Positions 9,160 to 17,323 of a stretch of DNA of 64,000 nt are shown piece after piece. The translations under genes were made by a program, and so were the position numbers. The DNA comes from Pseudobdellovibrio exovorus JSS (GTDB taxonomy: Bacteria; Bdellovibrionota; Bdellovibrionia; Bdellovibrionales; Bdellovibrionaceae), in NCBI RefSeq assembly GCF_000348725.1, contig NC_020813.1, positions 186,001-250,000 on the forward strand, read 5' to 3'. The notes beneath the pieces are model-generated. The model was not told the DNA's origin and did not search any database. It saw nothing but the letters and a program-made list of their open reading frames with translations. Numbering within the stretch: position 1 is the stretch's first letter; every line of letters begins with the position of its first letter.

Positions 9160-9188
9160 AAAAAAGGCAGCACAAAGCTGCCTTTTTT
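9160..9188 (+). terminator. Intrinsic terminator after mscL
   Basis: GGCAGC / GCTGCC stem extended by an A-tract and a T-tract on either side, with a short ACAAA loop and a run of six T. The symmetric A/T flanks mean it can also serve the convergent gene that ends at 9214. Confidence 0.88.
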
Positions 9189-9213
9189 ATTTGTATCTAA
9201 ATCAGAGATAAAT

Positions 9214-9603
9214 TTAGAGTTCCGCCTCTATTGCGGGAATCTTATCTGAAAAGCAACCGCCCACCTGTTGTATTTGACTCCAGTAGCGGGTGACTTTGTA
9301 AGGATAAAGGCGATCACTCATGCCATCCGATCCTTTGCCATTGAGGATCAGCTCTTGTAAAACGCGTCCATCCGCATCCACTAAAGAGAAAGCCCCTGTA
9401 TTACGAATTTGAAATGAAATGGCAGACGAAAGACGCTGCCGAGGCTTGCGTCCTAAGGAAGGTGTTTCTGTTAACAGAGACTGCTGTTGAAAGTTATAGG
9501 TTGTGACCGCAAAAGGTTCGGTAAAAATACATTTTAAACTTTGAAAGTCAGCGGTATTTCCAACAGGATTCATAAACATCAAAGATAAAAGGAGTTTTGT
9601 CAT
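9214..9603 (-). CDS. Hypothetical secreted protein
   Basis: 129 aa with a short hydrophobic N-terminus (MTKLLLSLMFMNPVGNTA) that could be a weak signal peptide. The mature part contains two cysteines (SLKCIF and VGGCFS) that could form a disulfide. The rest looks like beta strands (AISFQIRNTGAFSLVDADGR). I do not recognise a family. It is convergent with mscL and shares its terminator. The 206 bases upstream to the next gene hold only its promoter region and a GTCTTAAGAC palindrome near 9665. Confidence 0.55.
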   Translation of the reverse strand: MTKLLLSLMFMNPVGNTADFQSLKCIFTEPFAVTTYNFQQQSLLTETPSLGRKPRQRLSSAISFQIRNTGAFSLVDADGRVLQELILNGKGSDGMSDRLYPYKVTRYWSQIQQVGGCFSDKIPAIEAEL

Positions 9604-9809
9604 AGGGATCTATTGTCGGTGGTTCAGCACTAGGTCTTCAAGTCTAAGGTGCAGTTCCGCGTCGTCTTAAGACAGAGGTCGCGTCCAGAAAACTACAACT
9701 CGCAGGTTTTCCCTCAAAACGTCTCATTTTAAGTCGTAAAATAACTGTATACCAGAGACAAATTTGGTCTCTTTTTTGCTCGATGATAAGATGAAAAGGG
9801 GAGAGTGAT

Positions 9810-11417
9810 ATGAAAGTGATTTCAGTATCCAGCTTTTTTACATTTGTATGTTTTATATTAGTCAGTTTTCAAATTGAGACAGTGAAGGCTCAGACTGAAA
9901 GTCGCGCAGAGTGTCGTGTCAGAGCTACTCAGCGCTATACGACACAAGCACAAAATGACTGTAATAGACGAACGCCGCGCCCAAGCGGAGAGGCTCTACA
10001 AAGTTGCATAAACACAGCACTTGATCAGTATGTAAATGACGAATGTTCAGATATTAACTCTAATTCTGGGGACTGTCGCTCGCTACGTAATGCCTATGAT
10101 ACAGCGGTGAATAAAACGATTGAAGCTTGTTCCTATTTAAATGTAGGTTCTGTTCAACAATGTCAGCAAAAGGCTGCGGCTTGTGCTTCCGGCTCAACGA
10201 ATGTGACGAATACTTTTCAAAATGAAAATAGTATCGGTAATTTAATGGTTTCCGTGATGCAAATGCGTATGGCTGCCAGTGGAAATCAAGCCGCAGACGC
10301 AAGTAGCTGCTTGTCTCTTGAAGATGATGAAAAAGCGGCGCGCGAAAAAGATCGTATTGACGAAAAGATTTCCCGCTTACGTCGTGAAATCACAGAAGAT
10401 AAAGAAAAAGCCGGCAAAGCCGATAATGATCTAAACAAAAAACGTCGCGAAGTTGAAGAAAAAATGGCGAAGTTAGAAGAAGAGGCCAATAAAGCAAAAG
10501 TGCAACGTCAAACACGTACACAAGAGCAAGCGAATAACTTACAAAAGAAAATTTTAGATGCAGAAAAGAAGCGTCGCCAAAACTCGAATACCATTGCTGA
10601 AAAGCAAATTCAAATTGCGGACTTGTCATTTGGTCACCAAGAGATCAACTTGCAATTTGATCCATCGCGTGTGCAGACAGCCTGTGACGAGCGCATTAAC
10701 AAATTGAAAACTGAAAAAATGACCACAACTGATAAAAATGGGAATAAGACCACAAGAACTCTGACAAATGCGCAGGCCGCTCAGATGAAAAAATATCTTC
10801 AAGAAGAGCAATCGAACTGTATTAAAGAGAAAGCCTTAGAGCAGCAAGCGAAAGTAAAAGGTTTAGTGAATGCTAAACGCAAGCTTGAAATGGAGATTGA
10901 CGAGCTGAATGCTTCGAATGCAGATGAGGCGAAAGCAATTGAAAGTGAAACAAAGAATCTTCAAGCTCTGCAAGGAATTGCGGATGGTGAAGAAGCTAAA
11001 GAGCTAGAAATTAAGCTATCAAAATTGAACTCTTTAAATCTTTCAGTAACGGATATGGAACAGTATGTGGTTAGCCAGAAAGAGACGATCGACGAGCGCA
11101 TTAAAAATCGCGAAAACGAAATCAATGAACTGACGCTTCAGAAAAACAATGTGCGTGCTCGTTACAGCCGTGTTTCTTCAACAGTTGAGGGAAGTGCCAT
11201 CGCCGCTAGAAATTTTGTTGGTCAGTGTTGTGCCAGTCCATTGAGTTCCTCACGTAGAACAACGACAAGTAGCCGATCTAGCAGCTCAAACTCAAATTAT
11301 GCTACGGCACAAGTTCCTGGTATGGAAGCAAGTTGCAGTCGAATCACGACAGATTACGATGTGCGCTCTAATTCGGGTGGTTCGATGAATCGTGGAAGTA
11401 CGGGCACAGGCCGCTAA
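9810..11417 (+). CDS. Secreted coiled-coil protein of unknown function
   Basis: 535 aa, ATG preceded by GGGGAGAG. The signal peptide (about residues 1-27, ending VKA) is followed by a cysteine-rich N-terminal domain (several Cys in a SRAECRVRATQR...NDCNRR pattern, to about residue 130), then long charged coiled coils (about 165-265 and 335-455), and a Ser/Thr-rich low-complexity tail. A CC pair (VGQCCASP) precedes the tail. The layout fits a periplasmic or surface structural protein; no enzyme motif is present. It is a single-gene unit, with a terminator 30 bases downstream. Confidence 0.7.
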   Translation: MKVISVSSFFTFVCFILVSFQIETVKAQTESRAECRVRATQRYTTQAQNDCNRRTPRPSGEALQSCINTALDQYVNDECSDINSNSGDCRSLRNAYDTAVNKTIEACSYLNVGSVQQCQQKAAACASGSTNVTNTFQNENSIGNLMVSVMQMRMAASGNQAADASSCLSLEDDEKAAREKDRIDEKISRLRREITEDKEKAGKADNDLNKKRREVEEKMAKLEEEANKAKVQRQTRTQEQANNLQKKILDAEKKRRQNSNTIAEKQIQIADLSFGHQEINLQFDPSRVQTACDERINKLKTEKMTTTDKNGNKTTRTLTNAQAAQMKKYLQEEQSNCIKEKALEQQAKVKGLVNAKRKLEMEIDELNASNADEAKAIESETKNLQALQGIADGEEAKELEIKLSKLNSLNLSVTDMEQYVVSQKETIDERIKNRENEINELTLQKNNVRARYSRVSSTVEGSAIAARNFVGQCCASPLSSSRRTTTSSRSSSSNSNYATAQVPGMEASCSRITTDYDVRSNSGGSMNRGSTGTGR

Positions 11418-11448
11418 TCCAATAAACGAAACTTAAAGTTCGAACACA

Positions 11449-11484
11449 AAAAAAGACCGCATCCTAAAAGGAGCGGTCTTTTTA
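11449..11484 (+). terminator. Intrinsic terminator
   Basis: GACCGC (11455-11460) pairs with GCGGTC (11473-11478), extended by A/T pairs to about 11 bp, followed by a T-run. It ends the coiled-coil gene and can also serve the convergent PilZ-like gene. Confidence 0.88.
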
Positions 11485-11536
11485 TTTTAAAATTTAAAAT
11501 TTACAAATATCAGGAGTCAGAAGATAAGGGGAACAA

Positions 11537-11926
11537 CTATCCGGTAGGAAGTAGATCCATCAAGCATTCGCGCCAGTATTCAGGGGAATCTGTGCTGTAG
11601 TCCACAGCGACTAAGTAACCCTCTTTACCAATAAACTTAACACGGGCCACCTGTCCTGAAATCTCTAAATCCATTTCGTGAATATTAAAGAAAACATTTT
11701 TCCCGATTAGTTGATCAATACTCAAATTACTGCGCAATTCTTTTGAAACAAAGTCATCACGTTTAAAATGTAAAAGTATACCGGATGCGGATGCTTCGAC
11801 AATTTTTCCGTACTTGGCTAATTTCTGTAAGCTATCGGCAGAAGAAAAATTATCAAGGGTAAGTTGAGCCAAGTCCTTATTCATCGACTTGCGTGGCGCT
11901 GCTCTATATTTACGTTGTGCACTCAT
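11537..11926 (-). CDS. PilZ-like domain protein
   Basis: 129 aa, no signal peptide. A basic N-terminus (RKYRAAPRKS) precedes a beta-rich domain with ASASGILLHF, which resembles the D/N-x-S-x-x-G motif of PilZ domains, and later strands GQVARVKFIGKEGYLVAVDY. PilZ domains bind cyclic-di-GMP, which controls predation and motility in Bdellovibrio. The first arginines are not in the strict RxxxR spacing directly before the domain, so c-di-GMP binding is not certain. The gene stands alone, with about 160 bases to the next gene. Confidence 0.62.
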   Translation of the reverse strand: MSAQRKYRAAPRKSMNKDLAQLTLDNFSSADSLQKLAKYGKIVEASASGILLHFKRDDFVSKELRSNLSIDQLIGKNVFFNIHEMDLEISGQVARVKFIGKEGYLVAVDYSTDSPEYWRECLMDLLPTG

Positions 11927-12086
11927 TTTTAGGCTCCTTTAAAACAAACTTTACTCTTTGGATCAGAGCCTTCGCTGAGCGAGGACAAGATCCGCATACT
12001 TAACTCATCGGATGACCTAGACCAAAGTTTATAATCTAAAATGATAAATTGAGCGAAATTTAGCTGAAATCGAATTTAAAAGTGAA

Positions 12087-12701
12087 TCAGCGGAAGTACA
12101 AACTGTAGAGGGCCTCTTCATGTGAAAAAATAAACCCCTGATTTAGACAAAAGTCTAAAGTCTTCGCGGATTTCAGCCGAAACCCAAAAATCTGATTCTC
12201 ATAATGAGAACTCCACTGCGTACAGGTTAAATCCGAAACCAAAAGAGGTATTGCCGTCGCATCTAAAAAAGATTTTAAGCCGGCCTCTTTGGCAACCCAG
12301 AGGTGCTCAGGATGGTCCGTGGCTTCAGCGAATTCTTCCGAAGTGCAAACGCGCTTCAGTACATCCACTGAAATTCGACGTACTTCTTCCACATCAAATC
12401 CGTGGGGTTTTTCTGAGTAACTGAATCCACCTACGCGGCGGCAGTGGGAAATCGAAAAAAAACCACGGCTGGCCTGTGGAATCCAATTCAAGTCAGCAAG
12501 TAGAGCTAATTGCTCCCGCGAAAAATGCACAGAAAACTTCGAAGCTAAAAATCCGCGAATCTCGCTGCGGTAATTCGGGTTTGCGGAACTCCACTCGGGA
12601 TTCAGTACAAGGCGCATCTTGGGATCGATAGACTGTTGAATAAATAAAATTTTAGATTGAAGCGAGGCGGGATTAGAAGTTGCCGCGTTATCAACAGCCA
12701 T
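12087..12701 (-). CDS. 4'-phosphopantetheinyl transferase superfamily protein
   Basis: 204 aa. The superfamily motifs are visible in order: FSISHC (82-87), GFDVEE (101-106, with the Mg-binding Asp103 and Glu105), and W-VAKEA (135-140, the WxxKEA motif). The enzyme moves the phosphopantetheine arm of CoA to a serine on a carrier protein. Length is near the Sfp/EntD type rather than the short AcpS, though the C-terminal half is brief. It is the last gene of the dnaX-recR-mglA-nadA run, 2 bases after nadA. Confidence 0.82.
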   Translation of the reverse strand: MAVDNAATSNPASLQSKILFIQQSIDPKMRLVLNPEWSSANPNYRSEIRGFLASKFSVHFSREQLALLADLNWIPQASRGFFSISHCRRVGGFSYSEKPHGFDVEEVRRISVDVLKRVCTSEEFAEATDHPEHLWVAKEAGLKSFLDATAIPLLVSDLTCTQWSSHYENQIFGFRLKSAKTLDFCLNQGFIFSHEEALYSLYFR

Positions 12702-12703
12702 CG

Positions 12704-13681
12704 TTAGCCCTTGAACTCATCTGGCCATGTGACAGGTTGACCCGAGGTGATCTTCATCATGCGATCCAACGACACGGAAGCTTTCAGGCGTAGGTCTTCA
12801 GGTAAAGTCACTTCCGGTTGAAATGTTTCCAGCGCACGTTTGATCTTTTCCAACGTATTTAACTTCATAAAAGGGCAGTCATTGCACATACAGTTTTCAT
12901 CAACAACCGGAGCTTGAATCAACTCCACATCAGGGCGAGATTTACGCATTTGATGAAAAATTCCTGTCTCTGTTGCCACGATAAATTTCTTCGCCGAATT
13001 GTTAGTGACTTCATCGAGTAGTTTAGAAGTAGAACCAATCACCGAAGCGTATTTTAAAATTTCGTCGTCACACTCAGGATGGGCAATCACGACCGCATCA
13101 GGATGTTCTTCGATAAGCTTAGCTAAGCGCTGGGCATTGAACAGGATATGAACCTGACAGGCCCCCGGCCATAGAATGAATTCACGTCCGAGCTTTTTAC
13201 TCAGCCATTTACCCAAGTGCTGATCGGGGCCAAATAAAATTCTACGATCTTTGGGAATGCTTTCAATGATCTGCGCGGCATTGCTTGAGGTGATGATCAC
13301 ATCTGAAATGGATTTCACTTCAGCGCTGGAATTAATGTAAGTCGCGCAAAGAGCATCGGGATATTTTAAACGCCATTCACGGTACTTTTCAAACGGAGCC
13401 CCTTCGACAAGCGAGCAACCTGCGCCAAGATCAGGAACCAGCACTGTTTTTTCAGGATTTAAAATTTTCACGCTTTCGGCCATAAAGACAACGCCTGCCA
13501 GAAGAATATTCTTCTGAGGCACCTGTTGGCCGATTTTAGCTAAGAAAAAACTATCACCCACGTGATCGGCCACATCTTGGATTTCGCCGTCTTCGTAGTA
13601 GTGGGCCAATAGGGCCACATCTTTTTCGGTTTTGAGCTTTTTAATGTCTGCCATTAACGCGGCAGCGTTGGCTGTCGACAT
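12704..13681 (-). CDS. nadA: Quinolinate synthase A
   Basis: 325 aa. It makes quinolinate from iminoaspartate and dihydroxyacetone phosphate with a 4Fe-4S cluster. Conserved parts include LLAHYYEDGEIQDVADHVGD near the N-terminus, VPDLGAGCSLVEGAPF (cluster Cys), WPGACQVH (second cluster Cys) and ENCMCNDCPFM (third cluster Cys region). Its start codon shares one base with the stop of mglA, so translation is coupled. nadB and nadC are not in the window. Confidence 0.95.
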   Translation of the reverse strand: MSTANAAALMADIKKLKTEKDVALLAHYYEDGEIQDVADHVGDSFFLAKIGQQVPQKNILLAGVVFMAESVKILNPEKTVLVPDLGAGCSLVEGAPFEKYREWRLKYPDALCATYINSSAEVKSISDVIITSSNAAQIIESIPKDRRILFGPDQHLGKWLSKKLGREFILWPGACQVHILFNAQRLAKLIEEHPDAVVIAHPECDDEILKYASVIGSTSKLLDEVTNNSAKKFIVATETGIFHQMRKSRPDVELIQAPVVDENCMCNDCPFMKLNTLEKIKRALETFQPEVTLPEDLRLKASVSLDRMMKITSGQPVTWPDEFKG

Positions 13682-14274
13682 TAAACCGCCGTTCCGCCTT
13701 TTAAGATTTGAATAATGTTTTTAGATACCAATTTAAAGCTTTCCAATACGCCCTTACCTTCAAAAGCCGAAGCTTCGACTTCTTGTGCATTGTAATGATT
13801 TAAATGTTGGCGCAATTCCTTAATTGGCAAGGCGTTGGGAAGATCTCTTTTGTTGTATTGGATAACTAAAGGCACTTCGCGGATGTTATAACCCTGTTGT
13901 TCAAGGTTCTTTTCGAGGTTTTTCATCGAAGCGATGTTTTCCTCTAGGCGGTCAGCCTGCGAGTCGGCAACAAAGATGACTCCATCGAGGCCTTTTAAAA
14001 TCAGTTTACGGGAAGCATCGTAGATCACCTGACCGGGAACTGTGTACAAATGAAAGCGAGTTTGAAAACCGCGAATTTCACCGACTTCCAAAGGCAGAAA
14101 ATCGAAAAATAAAGTTCTTTCGATTTCTGTATTCAACGCCACCAGCTTGGATTTTTGATCCTGTGCGAGCGATTGGTAAACCCACTGAATGTTCGTCGTT
14201 TTGCCACCTAATGAAGGGCCATAGTAGACGATCTTGCAGTGAATTTCTTTGGCGTTGTGATTAATAAAAGACAT
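13681..14274 (-). CDS. mglA: MglA-type Ras-like polarity GTPase
   Basis: 197 aa. The P-loop GPSLGGKTTN is at about residues 19-28, the switch II segment TVPGQV near 78-83 carries the TVPGQ typical of MglA, and QYNKRDLPNA is the NKxD guanine-binding motif. In Myxococcus MglA sets the leading pole; in Bdellovibrio bacteriovorus an MglA homologue affects pili and prey invasion. No mglB GAP gene is adjacent: the neighbours are recR (13 bases upstream) and nadA (1-base overlap). Confidence 0.93.
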   Translation of the reverse strand: MSFINHNAKEIHCKIVYYGPSLGGKTTNIQWVYQSLAQDQKSKLVALNTEIERTLFFDFLPLEVGEIRGFQTRFHLYTVPGQVIYDASRKLILKGLDGVIFVADSQADRLEENIASMKNLEKNLEQQGYNIREVPLVIQYNKRDLPNALPIKELRQHLNHYNAQEVEASAFEGKGVLESFKLVSKNIIQILKGGTAV

Positions 14275-14287
14275 TTATCTGTAATCC

Positions 14288-14902
14288 TTATAGCTCGATA
14301 CGATTTTCGAGTGCGCGTCCCATGGTGCGGTCGTCGATAAAGTCGATATCAGAACCCATTGGAATACCATGAGCAATACGTGAAAGCTTCACGCCTTTAC
14401 CCTGTAGAACTTTAGTTAAGTATAAAGCCGTGGTGTCGCCCTCTAAGTCCGCATCAAAAGCGAAGATGACCTCTTTGATCGTAGGACGAGTTCCTGCGAT
14501 GCCCTCTTCAATTTTATTTAGAAGCTCTTGAACTTTTAAATCTTTTGCCGTGATTCCCTCTAGCGGAGAGATCACTCCGTGCAGAACATGGTAGCGCCCA
14601 CGAAAAGCACCTGAAGATTCAATACGAGAAATATCCGAAGGCTCTTCAACTAGACACAAAATATCACTGTGACGATGACTGTCTTCACAGTACTTGCAAA
14701 CAGTGCGATCCGTGTAGTTGAAACAATCTGTGCACGTGTGGACTTCGGCCTGTACACGCATCAGAGCTTCGCTCAATTGCGTAGGATAGGAATCCTTAGA
14801 CTTCAGAACGTAGTAAGCCAAACGCTGAGCGGTCTTAGGACCAATCCCAGGCAGGCGGCTTAACTCGTGCACTAATTTTTCTAAAGCAGGTATGTGTAAC
14901 AA
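14288..14902 (-). CDS. recR: Recombination mediator RecR
   Basis: 204 aa. A helix-hairpin-helix (LSRLPGIGPKTAQRLAYYVL, about 15-34), a C4 zinc finger (CTDCFNYTDRTVCKYC, about 57-72), and a Toprim domain starting LCLVEEPSDI are all present. With RecF/RecO it loads RecA at gaps. It follows the YbaB-type gene by one base, the usual dnaX-ybaB-recR order. Confidence 0.96.
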   Translation of the reverse strand: MLHIPALEKLVHELSRLPGIGPKTAQRLAYYVLKSKDSYPTQLSEALMRVQAEVHTCTDCFNYTDRTVCKYCEDSHRHSDILCLVEEPSDISRIESSGAFRGRYHVLHGVISPLEGITAKDLKVQELLNKIEEGIAGTRPTIKEVIFAFDADLEGDTTALYLTKVLQGKGVKLSRIAHGIPMGSDIDFIDDRTMGRALENRIEL

Positions 14903-14903
14903 A

Positions 14904-15224
14904 CTAGAATCCTGGTAAGCTCATGCCGCCAGTGATTTTAGACATCTCTTGGCTTGAAGTGTCTTTCGCTGTTTTTAAAGCGTCGTTCAAAGCCGAGATC
15001 ACCATGTCTTGTAACATTTCCGCGTCACCAGCTTTTAGAACTTCAGGATCGATTGTTAAAGATAAAATTTTGTTTTCTCCGTTAACAGTAGCTTTAACAG
15101 CTCCGCCACCGGAAGTGCCGTTGAATTCACGAGTGGCTAATTCTTCTTGCAGCTTTTTCATTTTCATCTGCATTTGATTGGCTTGCTTCATTAAACCAGC
15201 CATTCCGCCCATCATACCTTTCAT
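14904..15224 (-). CDS. ybaB: YbaB/EbfC family nucleoid-associated protein
   Basis: 106 aa. It has a glycine/methionine-rich N-terminus (MKGMMGGMAGLMKQANQMQM), a helix with LQEELATREF, the GGGAVKATVNGENKILSLTI core and a C-terminal helix, all matching YbaB. It binds DNA as a dimer. It sits between dnaX and recR as in most bacteria, 23 bases after dnaX. Confidence 0.95.
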   Translation of the reverse strand: MKGMMGGMAGLMKQANQMQMKMKKLQEELATREFNGTSGGGAVKATVNGENKILSLTIDPEVLKAGDAEMLQDMVISALNDALKTAKDTSSQEMSKITGGMSLPGF

Positions 15225-15247
15225 GTGAAACTCCTTTTAGATCAGAG

Positions 15248-16915
15248 TCAGTGATGACCCTTTTTGACAATTTTAATTTCGCTTTTAAAAACTTCTTTTG
15301 CTTTCTGCACGCGCGGGTCACTTTGCAAGCGAGCTAGAAGTTCTTCTTCTGCTTGCGCTAGCTTCTTCGTTGCCAGTGTATGAGCACTGTCAGCGGTTGT
15401 GTTCGCACTGCTTTTCAGCACTTCGAAAGTGTAACCCTGCCCCAGAGCTGAATCAATAAATCCTTGAAGCTTTTGCTGCATCTCACTGGATTGCATCTGA
15501 GTGGCTAAAAAAGGTAAATTTTGCGGAGCTTGTAAGGTGATTTTAAGTTGCTTACAACCAAGGAATAAAAGATTTTCAATTTTTGCCGCAAAAAAAGCAT
15601 CCTGAGATTTTATGTTTTGTACCAGTTCCAGCCAGGTTTCCGCTGTTAAATCCTGAGGCGGAGCTTTCACTGCTGGTTGCACAGGTTTTGCGGTGGTTGG
15701 CGCTGCAACGGAATTTGGAGTAGATGCAGCGGGCTTTGTTGGCTGAGGAGCCGCAACCTCAGAGGGCTTTGGGCGATTCGCTCCCGCGGACGGGGCTTGG
15801 CCGAGTAATGTCTGCAGGTCCATAATACGAGGGGCTTGCGACATACGTAAAAGTGCCATCTCGAATACGATCTGTTGATCAGAGGCGCGGTTTAAATCCT
15901 GCGAAGCCTTGATCACCATATCAAAAAGTAAATGTAAATCAGAGTCGCTGATCGGCTGAACTTTTCCGATCAGAAGTTGAATCTCATCTTCAGGCAGATC
16001 AATTAAATCAGTGGCATTCGCATCCGCTTTTAACAACAAACTGTGACGTAAAAGCTTAGCCAAATCTTCAAAGAACAAACTTGGATTTTGTCCAGAGGTG
16101 CTGAGCTTTTCCAACGAGTCCACCAACTCGCGCGGTTGGCGATGCAAAAGATGATCAAAAACTTCGTAGACCAATGTGCGCGAGGTGAGGCCCAGCACAG
16201 TGCCAACTTCTGATTCAGTCAGCTGACCATTAGTGAAGCTGATCACCTGATCCAACAGACTTAAGCTGTCACGCATAGAACCATCACCTTGTTTGGCAAT
16301 CAGCCACAGGGCCGCCGCATCAGCTTGGATATTTTCTAATTCGCAAATCTTTTTTAGATATTCAGCAATTTGTTTTAAAGGAATACGACGGAAATCGAAG
16401 CGCTGACAACGAGACAAAATCGTCTGTGGAATCTTGTGCACTTCTGTTGTCGCTAAAATAAAAATCACGTGTGCAGGCGGCTCTTCTAATGTTTTAAGTA
16501 AAGCATTGAAAGCGCTGGTAGAAAGCATGTGCACTTCATCTATAATGAAGACTTTGTATTTTCCTGAAGACGGAGCAAACATCACGTTATCGCGTAAATC
16601 ACGGATAGCATCGACACCATTGTTGGAAGCTCCGTCGATTTCGATAACGTCAACGGCGCGGCCAGCTGAAATCTCTTGGCAGCTTTGACATGTGTTACAT
16701 GGAGTAAAATTCTGTGGATTTGTACAGCGCAAGATCTTAGCTAAGATGCGCGCTGAAGATGTCTTACCTGTTCCACGCAAGCCTGTAAAAAGCAAAGCAT
16801 GTGGCAGGCGATTGTGTTTTAAGGCATTGCTGATGGTTTGCGTGATATGATTTTGTCCGACCATTTGGTCGAAGGATTGCGGGCGATATTTTCTGGCAAT
16901 CACTTGATAAGACAA
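15248..16915 (-). CDS. dnaX: DNA polymerase III subunits gamma/tau
   Basis: 555 aa clamp-loader ATPase. Walker A is GLRGTGKT near residue 45, the zinc site is CTNPQNFTPCNTCQSC, the DEVH box is followed by MLSTSAFNALLKTLEEPP, and the SRC sensor reads LSRCQRFDF. After the AAA+ and collar domains comes a Pro/Ala-rich linker (about 375-425), then a tau-like C-terminal domain. The start is a TTG: AAGGAG lies 9 bases upstream, and the ATG nearer that site is followed at once by a stop. It heads the operon; the SRP RNA gene lies directly upstream on the same strand. Confidence 0.95.
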   Translation of the reverse strand: MSYQVIARKYRPQSFDQMVGQNHITQTISNALKHNRLPHALLFTGLRGTGKTSSARILAKILRCTNPQNFTPCNTCQSCQEISAGRAVDVIEIDGASNNGVDAIRDLRDNVMFAPSSGKYKVFIIDEVHMLSTSAFNALLKTLEEPPAHVIFILATTEVHKIPQTILSRCQRFDFRRIPLKQIAEYLKKICELENIQADAAALWLIAKQGDGSMRDSLSLLDQVISFTNGQLTESEVGTVLGLTSRTLVYEVFDHLLHRQPRELVDSLEKLSTSGQNPSLFFEDLAKLLRHSLLLKADANATDLIDLPEDEIQLLIGKVQPISDSDLHLLFDMVIKASQDLNRASDQQIVFEMALLRMSQAPRIMDLQTLLGQAPSAGANRPKPSEVAAPQPTKPAASTPNSVAAPTTAKPVQPAVKAPPQDLTAETWLELVQNIKSQDAFFAAKIENLLFLGCKQLKITLQAPQNLPFLATQMQSSEMQQKLQGFIDSALGQGYTFEVLKSSANTTADSAHTLATKKLAQAEEELLARLQSDPRVQKAKEVFKSEIKIVKKGHH

Positions 16916-16947
16916 AGTTCACATCTCCTTAATAAAGAACAAAATAA

Positions 16948-17045
16948 GCGGCTGGGCACCCCATATCGCAAAGCCTACTAAACGCCGTTGCTTCCTTCCG
17001 GACCTAGCGGATTCAATAGCAAGTCAATCGTATGGACCCAGCCAT
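16948..17045 (-). ncRNA. ffs: Signal recognition particle RNA, small bacterial type (4.5S)
   Basis: On the minus strand the conserved SRP domain IV loop AGGTCCGGAAGGAAGCA is read near 16989-17005. The ends pair: GGCTGGG (17043-17037) with CCCAGCC (16956-16950), making a rod of about 96 nt. This RNA binds Ffh and targets membrane proteins. It lies just upstream of dnaX, a common place for ffs. Ends are approximate. Confidence 0.93.
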
Positions 17046-17090
17046 CTTTGGGTTTAAACGATAGGGGGCTATGAATCAATAGTTATGGGA

Positions 17091-17142
17091 GGTAGGCCGT
17101 ACCTTTTCCGGCAATATATCACCGGATAAGGTACGGCCTACC
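17091..17142. repeat. Long near-perfect inverted repeat (21-bp arms)
   Basis: Arms 17091-17111 and 17122-17142 are inverted copies that differ at one position; the core is TAGGCCGTACCTT. The loop is 10 bases. There is no T-run on either side, so it is not a plain terminator. It lies between the SRP RNA gene (minus) and the lipoprotein gene (plus), upstream of both. It may be a REP-like repeat or a regulatory or structural hairpin. Confidence 0.85.
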
Positions 17143-17323
17143 TAAAAAGTGGGCGCAAAGAGTTCCTAGTATCAAAAAAATAGACGGTGTTTTTTAAGCA
17201 TAAATAAACAAAATCGGTAAAAGTGGGGTATGAATTTTATTCAGGTCGTATATATTGCATCTGGGACGTTTTTTGACCATTGGCCCTTTTTTTGGATATA
17301 AATCCGACGAAGGAGACTTTCTT

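Noticed and set aside
12087-12701. Polyketide or non-ribosomal peptide cluster around the phosphopantetheinyl transferase
   Set aside because: No synthase genes are in the window; the gene is part of a housekeeping operon.
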